64,000 nt of DNA, taken from NCBI GenBank assembly GCA_937872175.1, contig CALMPI010000017.1, forward strand, positions 1 through 64,000, in the 5' to 3' direction. Source of the DNA: an uncultured Flavobacteriales bacterium (GTDB lineage Bacteria; Bacteroidota; Bacteroidia; Flavobacteriales_F; PHOS-HE28). The position numbers were made by a program, and so were the translations under genes. Each line of letters opens with the position of its first letter. Positions within the stretch are counted from its first letter, which is position 1. This document shows positions 1 to 7,069 of the stretch, in pieces. Under the pieces are notes generated by a model. That model was not told where the DNA came from. It did no database searches and saw only the letters and a program-made list of their open reading frames with translations.

Positions 1-54
1 CCACACCAAGAAGTACCTTTACAATGCACTGCGCCTAAAAAGGGGGTGCTTACA
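1..54 (+). mobile_element. Right end of an IS3-like insertion sequence
   Basis: These 54 bases are identical to 48949-49002, where they follow a recognisable IS3-type transposase C-terminus. The stretch carries the last codons of that reading frame (stop TAA at 36-38) and ends in the terminal dinucleotide CA at 54. After base 54 the two copies diverge completely, which marks the element boundary. The rest of the element, if present, lies left of the window. That it is an IS end is inferred from the shared boundary and from the other copy. Confidence 0.6.
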
Positions 55-182
55 ATCGGATCGTCCACGTCCGCTGGGGACCGTCGGATGGAACCCAAGG
101 ACGCTCGTTCATTCCGTTGAAGGCACGGGACACCCTCCCGTCCGCTCCGCGGCCGTGCAAAGGGTCGGCGAGCAGGGCTGGC

Positions 183-269
183 GCCGCGGGCCAGGGTCCC
201 GACCTGGAGTTCGCCTATGGGGCGGGCGGTCAGCGCATCAGCAAGCAGGTGGGCGGCACTGTGATGCGC
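183..269 (+). pseudogene. RHS core fragment A
   Basis: In frame this encodes AGQGPDLEFAYGAGGQRISK, almost the same as the core of the RHS cassettes at 49724-51226 and 52083-53669 but on the opposite strand. It has no start and breaks off just before the promoter-like box of the toxin-antitoxin pair at 284. The RHS sequence resumes at about 1747, so it is a decayed cassette split by inserted modules. Confidence 0.75.
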
Positions 270-277
270 TATATTTG
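270..277 (+). promoter_or_regulatory. Promoter -7 box (TATATTTG) for the PIN module
   Basis: A perfect TAnnTTTG Bacteroidota -7 box lies 6 bases before the ATG at 284, at the end of RHS fragment A. The spacing implies a very short or absent leader. No -33 box was identified. Confidence 0.5.
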
Positions 278-283
278 GGCATC

Positions 284-496
284 ATGTCGCTCGACGTCAA
301 GCGCAACAAGCAGAATGACCTGGTGATCACGCTCTCCGGCGGTTGGGACGTGGAGAAGGTGGAGCGTGTGCTGGAGTACCTGCGGCAACTCGAGTTCCTG
401 AAGGGCTCCAAGGCCACGAAGCGGAGCATTGATGCGCTGGCGGAAGAGGCCAAGCGCAATTGGTGGCGGGCGAACAAGAAGCGCTTTCTGTCGTGA
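284..496 (+). CDS. Antitoxin-like small protein of a PIN toxin module
   Basis: The 70-residue protein begins MSLDVKRNKQNDL and is rich in charged residues, with a helical middle (DVEKVERVLEYLRQLEF) and a basic C-terminus (KRNWWRANKKRFLS). It has no motif I can name. It is called an antitoxin only from context: its stop overlaps the GTG start of a PIN-domain gene (GTGA, 493-496), the usual layout of type II toxin-antitoxin pairs, where the antitoxin would mask the RNase and repress the promoter. The ATG at 284 was chosen because the -7 box lies just upstream and the longer ORF would read into the RHS fragment. Confidence 0.65.
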   Translation: MSLDVKRNKQNDLVITLSGGWDVEKVERVLEYLRQLEFLKGSKATKRSIDALAEEAKRNWWRANKKRFLS

Positions 497-933
497 CCCT
501 TGTGGTCGATGCCAACATCCTGTTCAGCGCGATCCTCTCCAAGGACGGTTTGGTGGCGGAGACCTTCCGCGAGGCGCAGGGTCGGATCCGGTTGATCGCA
601 CCCGCCTACCTCGCCGATGAGCTGGCCCGGCTGCGGCCCAGGATGGCGCGCAGTGCAAGGAAGTCGCTGGCCGAGGTGGAGGGCTCACAGCGATGGGCGC
701 TTGCGCATGTTCGCTTGATCACCGAGGAACTGATCGCCCGCAAGCATTGGGTGAAGGCAGCGTCCCTCACGGCTGATGTGGATCCTGATGACACCCCCTA
801 CGTCGCGCTCGCGTTGACCCATCGGTGTGGTCTTTGGACCGGTGATAGGAAGCTGCGCGTTGGATTGGAGCGCAAGGGATTCGAGCAGGTCCTCTCCACC
901 GCCGAAGTGCGATCGCGCCTTTCCATCGTCTAG
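493..933 (+). CDS. PIN-domain toxin (putative RNase)
   Basis: This 146-residue protein has the PIN nuclease layout: an N-terminal strand with the first acidic residue (VVDANIL, D6), an acidic residue near 43 (ADEL), DPDD at 97-100 followed by a hydrophobic helix (TPYVALAL), and a late aspartate in LWTGDRKL (D118). PIN toxins are Mg-dependent ribonucleases that cut tRNA, rRNA or mRNA; the target here cannot be read from sequence. It starts at GTG overlapping the upstream antitoxin stop, so the two are probably co-translated. The pair sits between two pieces of a broken RHS gene, suggesting insertion or retention as an addictive module. Confidence 0.85.
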   Translation: MTLVVDANILFSAILSKDGLVAETFREAQGRIRLIAPAYLADELARLRPRMARSARKSLAEVEGSQRWALAHVRLITEELIARKHWVKAASLTADVDPDDTPYVALALTHRCGLWTGDRKLRVGLERKGFEQVLSTAEVRSRLSIV

Positions 934-1110
934 CCCTAGATCGCGCACGTGTTCGGCGAGTGGGGCTGGTGCGCGGTAGGTCGCCTTCGCCAGGGCGCTA
1001 CGGCGAAGACACCCGGTCGCTTGTGCGGAGGTTGCCAAGAGAGAGGATCCCGGCCAGTTTGCTTGCCGCGCCGAAGCGCTTCGCGAAGGCGGTCAACTGG
1101 CCATCACGGC
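934..1110. repeat. Palindromic (BIME-like) repeat, divergent copy f
   Basis: This is a diverged copy, in the opposite orientation, of the ~110-bp repeat found at 47448-47570, 48685-48807 and 51134-51250. It keeps the two GC-rich half-sites (around 936-958 and 1016-1040), the GAGAGGATCCCGGCCAGTTT segment, and the arms of the GGCCAGTT/AACTGGCC palindrome. The loop of that palindrome has gained extra bases that contain their own palindrome (CGAAGCGCTTCG). It abuts RHS fragment B with the same junction as the copy at 51134. Confidence 0.6.
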
Positions 1111-1150
1111 GAGCAGCTGGGCAACTTGACCCAGGACGCGGCGGCCTCAG
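1108..1150 (+). pseudogene. RHS core fragment B
   Basis: In frame this reads GEQLGNLTQDAAAS, matching GEQQGNLTHDAAAH at the start of the RHS cassette 49724-51226. It is joined to the palindromic repeat at exactly the same codon as there. It has no independent start and is a remnant. Confidence 0.65.
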
Positions 1151-1170
1151 CGGCAGGGCCCAGGCCGTAC

Positions 1171-1178
1171 TACCTTTA
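1171..1178 (+). promoter_or_regulatory. Promoter -7 box (TACCTTTA) for the second TA module
   Basis: A TAnnTTTR-like box lies 19 bases before the ATG at 1198, at the spacing seen for lepA and other genes here. Confidence 0.45.
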
Positions 1179-1197
1179 CACGACGAAGCACTCCGCC

Positions 1198-1446
1198 ATG
1201 GACATCGCCACGACCAAGCTTGAGCTCATGCGGCAACTCTTGTCCATCGCGGACGAAAAGACCCTGCGGAAGGTGGCCAGCTTTTTCAAGAGGGAGGTCG
1301 CGATCGAAGAGGACGAAGACCTCTCCGAGGAAGAGATGGCCGAACTGGAAGGGCGCTTCCAGGACATGGTGAGCGGGAAGGTCAAGCCCATCAGCGAGAA
1401 GGATTCCATCCGCATGATCCGCGCGGCGGGCAAGGCCAAGGGATGA
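1198..1446 (+). CDS. Antitoxin of a RelE/ParE-type module
   Basis: This 82-residue acidic protein starts MDIATTKLELMRQLLSIADE. Such N-termini (a helix with ELMRQLLSI, then a DExT/L-rich stretch and an acidic EEDEDLSEEEMAELEGR) resemble small antitoxins or addiction-module proteins found beside RelE/ParE toxins in Bacteroidota. The stop overlaps the start of the downstream toxin (ATGA, 1443-1446). It would neutralise the toxin by binding it; autoregulation of the promoter at 1171 is inferred. The longer frame upstream runs through repeat and RHS debris, so the ATG at 1198 is preferred. Confidence 0.75.
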   Translation: MDIATTKLELMRQLLSIADEKTLRKVASFFKREVAIEEDEDLSEEEMAELEGRFQDMVSGKVKPISEKDSIRMIRAAGKAKG

Positions 1447-1736
1447 AGTACACCCTGGACCTCGACCCGCGAGCGGTGAAGGAAGCCGCCGACATCTACG
1501 CATACCGTGAGCGGGAGAAGAAGGGATCGGGCGACCGGTTCATCGATGCCTTGGTGGACCGTTACGCACGGATCAAGGCCAATCCGTTCGGCTACCAGAA
1601 GCGGAAGGGCGAGTTCCGCCATGCCATGCTGCATCGCTTGAAGTACAGGCTGGTCTTCAGGATCCACGGATCGGAGGTGTACGTGGTGCAAGTGCGCCAT
1701 ACCAGCCGAAGGCCGAGCCGGAAGTTCGGTCCATAG
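1443..1736 (+). CDS. RelE/ParE-family toxin
   Basis: The 97-residue protein shows the RelE/ParE fold signature: N-terminal strand and helix (LDLDPRAVKEAADIYAYRE), a second helix (GDRFIDALVDRYARI), the motif ANPFGYQKRKGEFRHAML, then strand pairs KYRLVFRIHG and EVYVVQVRHTSRRP. Family members either cleave mRNA on the ribosome (RelE) or poison gyrase (ParE); the sequence does not decide which. It overlaps the antitoxin gene by 4 bases. RHS sequence resumes about 10 bases after its stop, so the module lies inside the broken RHS gene. Confidence 0.85.
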   Translation: MKYTLDLDPRAVKEAADIYAYREREKKGSGDRFIDALVDRYARIKANPFGYQKRKGEFRHAMLHRLKYRLVFRIHGSEVYVVQVRHTSRRPSRKFGP

Positions 1737-1746
1737 CATAAGGAAC

Positions 1747-1851
1747 ATCATGGCCACCTACCGGCTGCACCCCAACGGGGCCTTCCGCGTGCAGGAGCGG
1801 CCCATCTACGGCAGCAGCCGGGTGGGGCTCTACGCGGGCAAGGTGGAGCCG
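1747..1851 (+). pseudogene. RHS core fragment C
   Basis: In frame from 1750 this reads MATYRLHPNGAFRVQERP and on through GSSRVGLYAGKV, the continuation of fragment A relative to the intact cassettes. About 60 bases between A and C are missing and are replaced by the two TA modules and a repeat copy. The similarity stops around 1851, near the convergent end of the M1 peptidase gene. Confidence 0.75.
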
Positions 1852-1876
1852 ACCCCTGCCGACGGCCCCCGCTCCC

Positions 1877-3799
<1,923 letters not shown>

Positions 3800-3803
3800 C
3801 ACC

Positions 3804-3811
3804 GAAAGGTA
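3804..3811 (-). promoter_or_regulatory. Promoter -7 box (TACCTTTC) of the M1 peptidase gene
   Basis: On the minus strand the box ends 4 bases before the ATG at 3799, suggesting a leaderless or nearly leaderless transcript. Confidence 0.4.
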
Positions 3812-3816
3812 CGATG

Positions 3817-3905
3817 ATGTGCCCATCCCGCAGGGACGGTACAGGTCGTGCTCATGCGGCCATGTGCCCATCCCGCAGGGCGGTACAGGTCGTGCGCATG
3901 CGCAC
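3817..3905. repeat. Tandem ~45-bp repeat, two copies
   Basis: Two direct copies (3817-3861 and 3862-3905) share ATGTGCCCATCCCGCAGGG and CGGTACAGGTCGTG. They differ by one deleted base and a few substitutions near the end. They fill the gap between metF and the M1 peptidase gene. Confidence 0.85.
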
Positions 3906-3918
3906 GATGGGCGGCGGG

Positions 3919-4872
3919 TCAGCGGACGGCCTTCAGGATGGCGCGGACGGCCTCGCTGCGGCCCATGGTGTAGAAGTGCAGGCAGGGCACGTTGCGCGCC
4001 ATCAGCTCGCGGGCCTGCTGGATGCCCCATTCGATGCCCACACGCCTCACCTCCTCGTCGGTGCGGCACTTGGCCAGCTCGGTGCTGAAGGCCACGGGCA
4101 GGTCCAGGTGGAAGGTCTTCGGGATGAAGGCGATGTGCTTGCGGTTGGTGAGGGGCTTGAGGCCGGGGATGATGGGCACGGTGATGCCCTCGGCGCGGCA
4201 GCGGTCCACGAAGGCGAAGTACCTGGCGTTGTCGAAGAACATCTGGGTCACCAGGTACTCGGCCCCGGCCTCCACCTTCTGCTTGAGGTAGGCGATGTCG
4301 GTGTCCAGGTTGAGGGCCTCGGGATGCTTCTCGGGGTAGCAGGCGGCGCCGATGCACAGGTCGGTGGGTGCCGTCTCGGTCTCCTCCTCGTGCAGATACT
4401 GGCCGCGGTTGAGGGCGGCGATCTGGCGGATGAGGTCCACGGCATGGGCGTGGCCATCGCGCTCGGGCACGAAGTGGCCCTCGTTCTTCACGGCGTCGCC
4501 GCGCAGGGCCAGCACGTTGCCGATGCCCAGGAAGTTGAGCTCGATGAGGGCGTCCTCGGTGTCCTCCTTGCTGAAGCCGCCGCAGATCAGGTGGGGCACC
4601 GTGTCCACGCTGTACTTGGCCTTGATCATGGCGCAGATGCCCACGGTGCCCGGGCGTTTGCGCAGGCGCACCTTCTGCAGCAGGCCGTGGCCCATCTCCT
4701 TGTAGATCACCTCCTCGCGGTGGTAGGTGACGTTGATGAAGCTGGGGGCGAACTCCATCAGCGGGTCGATGCCCTCGTAGATGGAGCGGATGTCGCGGCC
4801 CTTGAGCGGCGGCAGGATCTCGAAGCTGAAGAGCGTGCCGGTGGCCTTGCGCAGGTGGTCGGTGACCTTCAT
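3919..4872 (-). CDS. metF: 5,10-methylenetetrahydrofolate reductase
   Basis: The 317-residue protein reduces 5,10-methylene-THF to 5-methyl-THF with FAD in the methionine and one-carbon pathway. The family signatures are visible: FSFEILPPLKGRD near the N-terminus, FINVTYHREE, the nucleotide-binding region LNFLGIGNVLALRGD, AACYPEKHPEA, and TQMFFDNARYFAFVDRCR followed by IPGLKPLTN. Length fits bacterial MetF. The start is 9 bases after a TATCTTCG box. It lies between surface-protein genes but looks like ordinary housekeeping with its own promoter. Confidence 0.96.
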   Translation of the reverse strand: MKVTDHLRKATGTLFSFEILPPLKGRDIRSIYEGIDPLMEFAPSFINVTYHREEVIYKEMGHGLLQKVRLRKRPGTVGICAMIKAKYSVDTVPHLICGGFSKEDTEDALIELNFLGIGNVLALRGDAVKNEGHFVPERDGHAHAVDLIRQIAALNRGQYLHEEETETAPTDLCIGAACYPEKHPEALNLDTDIAYLKQKVEAGAEYLVTQMFFDNARYFAFVDRCRAEGITVPIIPGLKPLTNRKHIAFIPKTFHLDLPVAFSTELAKCRTDEEVRRVGIEWGIQQARELMARNVPCLHFYTMGRSEAVRAILKAVR

Positions 4873-4881
4873 GGAGGGCGG

Positions 4882-4889
4882 CGAAGATA
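4882..4889 (-). promoter_or_regulatory. Promoter -7 box (TATCTTCG) of metF
   Basis: On the minus strand this TAnnTTCG box lies 9 bases before the metF ATG. Confidence 0.45.
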
Positions 4890-4918
4890 GAGGAACGCCC
4901 CGCGGGGCGGGGCGCTCA

Positions 4919-4940
4919 GCTGAAGGGGCGGGCCTTCAGC
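4919..4940 (-). terminator. Hairpin at the end of the NIDO operon
   Basis: Perfect 8-base arms GCTGAAGG/CCTTCAGC flank a 6-base loop and overlap the last codons of the gene ending at 4936. A GC-rich palindrome (GCCCCGCGGGGC) follows. There is no clear T-tract, so termination is uncertain. Confidence 0.35.
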
Positions 4941-7059
4941 GCAAAAGGGTCACATGTCCGGCGTATTCCTTGCCGTCGCTGCGGGTGAGCACGTAGTAGT
5001 AGGTGCCTTCGCTCACGTCCTTGGGCGACCACTGGTTGCGGTAGCTCGTGCTCTCATACACCTTCTGGCCCCAGCGGTTGAACACCTTGAGGTCCGAGTT
5101 GGGGTAGTACTCCACCCCGGTGAACTGCAGGTTGTCGTTGTCCCCGTCGCCGTTGGGGCTGAAAACGTTGGGCACGAAGATCTCCGTGGGGATCACGGTG
5201 AACAGGTAGGTCACCGTGTCCGTGCAGCCGTTGGCGGTGGTGACCAGCAGGGTGATGGGGTAGGTGCCCGGGGTGTCGAACGTGATGCCCGTTGTGGACG
5301 AGGTGCCGGAACCCTGCCCGGCAAGGTCCCACAGCCATTGGGTGATGGGGTCCTGGCTGGTGCTGCCGTCGCTGAAGATCACCGGAGTGTCGGGGAATAC
5401 GGGCCCCGGAGGTGTGGCCACGATGCCGGCGTCCGGCACAGGGGCCGTCAGCACGTTCACCGGGGCCGAGGTGCCCTCACACCCGTCGGCGCTGGTCACC
5501 GTCACCGTGTACGTGCCGGTGTTCACCGTGATGGTGGGGTCCTGCGAACCGGTGCTCCACTGGTAGGTGGGGAAGGGCTGCGTGGTGCTCAGCACGGTGG
5601 GGTCGTCGCCGCAGGAGAAGAGGTTGCCGGCGATCACCGGCTGGGGGCTCTGGCCTTCCACCACCGTCACGGTGTTGCTGCCGAAGGTGCAGTAGCCGGC
5701 GGTGACCTCCACGCTGTAGGTGCCCGGACCCACGAGCACGCTGTTGCCGTCGTAGCCGTTGCTCCATGTGTAGGTGTCATACAGGGGCGGCACGGTGAGC
5801 ACGGCGCCCTGCCCGCTGCACGCCACCGTGTCGCCGCTGATCACGGGTGCGGGCAGCGTGGTATAGAACACGTCCACCACGATGTCGATGGTGGTGGTGA
5901 GCGGCGGCGTGCCGTCGTCCGTGGCCGTGAAGGTGATCGTGTGGAAGCCGGCCTCCAGGGGCGTGGGGGTGAACTGGCCCTGGACGATCACCGAGTTGTT
6001 GCCGCTGGTGTTCAGCACCTCGACGTAGCCGGAGAGCGTCGGCGCCGAGGAGCTGGCCACGGTGACCTGCCCCTGTTCGGGGGCGATGAAGTTCATCTCG
6101 ATGTCCACCAGTTCACCGGTGCACACGCGCACGGTGTCGCACAGGAAGGTGCTGCTGGCGATGGGCGGGATGTTCTGGGTGCTCACCGCGGTGGTGAACA
6201 CGAAGTTCTGGTCGTCCAGCCAGTCCACGCCATCGTTCGCGCCGAAGGGGCCGTCGTAGGCGATGCCGGGCTGATCGAAGGTGCCGAACTGGATGTAGTC
6301 GATGGCGTTGCCGCGGTTGGCGCCCACCACGGCGGGGATGCCGCCGAAGCCGTTCACGCCCTGGGAAGCGGCCCCGGTGGTCCACTGCATGTCCTTGTAG
6401 CAGAAGCTCACGTTCTTGCCCGCGCCGATCACCGGGTCGGTGCCGTCGGTGATGATCAGCTGGAAGGTCGCTTTCTTGTCGGTCTGCGAGTTGTAATAGC
6501 CCACGTCCACCCAGTTCACATACAGGGCGGTGGGGGTCACCTTGTAGAGCACCTGTCCACCGTTCAGGCCGAGACCGTCGTCGCCGCGCGTGTCCACATC
6601 GGCCCAGAAGGGGGCCACCATGATGAACTCGTTGTTCGGGAACGGCGTGGCACTGAAGGTGACGTACGGGTTCAGGAAGGAGATGTTGCCGTTGTTGTTG
6701 ATGTACAAGGTGGTGTACAGGTCGCCGTACAGGTTGAACTGGAACGGGATGGTGATGGCGGCGGACGAGCCGTCGTCGTTCGGGGTCATCGCCAGCTGGT
6801 ACGTGCTGTCGGGCGCCACCCAGCAGTTGCAGTCACCGTTCACGCCGCCACCGCCCTTGGGGCGGGCGGGCGGGGCTTTGGACGCCTGCACGCGCGGGGT
6901 GATGGGCTCCTGGGCCGGCCGCACCAGCTCAAAGCTCCCGGGCAGCCGGCCTTCGGCCTTCAGGGCGTCATACTCGGCCATAGTGAGCGTCACCTGGGCG
7001 CTCGCTGCGCAGTGCAGCGTCAGGGCGGTCAGCAGGAGGATCGTGGTTCGCATGAGCAT
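4936..7059 (-). CDS. NIDO-like surface protein with PKD and type B T9SS C-terminal domain
   Basis: The 707-residue protein has a signal peptide (MRTTILLLTALTLHCAASA; the start may be the second ATG at 7053), a Cys-containing segment CNCWV, and a nidogen-like (NIDO) domain at about 75-290 (PFQFNLYG, MVAPFWADVDTRG, TFQLIITDGTDP, FCYKDMQWTTGA). Cys-bearing Ig-like repeats follow, then a PKD-like domain around 550-630 (GSTSQDPITQWLWDLAGQ). The C-terminus is a gliding motility-associated type B sorting domain (FVPNVFSPNGDGDNDNLQF to GHVTLLR). It is likely secreted by T9SS and cell-surface attached. It is a paralogue of the next upstream gene, 10 bases away, and probably shares its transcript. Confidence 0.85.
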   Translation of the reverse strand: MLMRTTILLLTALTLHCAASAQVTLTMAEYDALKAEGRLPGSFELVRPAQEPITPRVQASKAPPARPKGGGGVNGDCNCWVAPDSTYQLAMTPNDDGSSAAITIPFQFNLYGDLYTTLYINNNGNISFLNPYVTFSATPFPNNEFIMVAPFWADVDTRGDDGLGLNGGQVLYKVTPTALYVNWVDVGYYNSQTDKKATFQLIITDGTDPVIGAGKNVSFCYKDMQWTTGAASQGVNGFGGIPAVVGANRGNAIDYIQFGTFDQPGIAYDGPFGANDGVDWLDDQNFVFTTAVSTQNIPPIASSTFLCDTVRVCTGELVDIEMNFIAPEQGQVTVASSSAPTLSGYVEVLNTSGNNSVIVQGQFTPTPLEAGFHTITFTATDDGTPPLTTTIDIVVDVFYTTLPAPVISGDTVACSGQGAVLTVPPLYDTYTWSNGYDGNSVLVGPGTYSVEVTAGYCTFGSNTVTVVEGQSPQPVIAGNLFSCGDDPTVLSTTQPFPTYQWSTGSQDPTITVNTGTYTVTVTSADGCEGTSAPVNVLTAPVPDAGIVATPPGPVFPDTPVIFSDGSTSQDPITQWLWDLAGQGSGTSSTTGITFDTPGTYPITLLVTTANGCTDTVTYLFTVIPTEIFVPNVFSPNGDGDNDNLQFTGVEYYPNSDLKVFNRWGQKVYESTSYRNQWSPKDVSEGTYYYVLTRSDGKEYAGHVTLLR

Positions 7060-7069
7060 GGTCCGAAGG

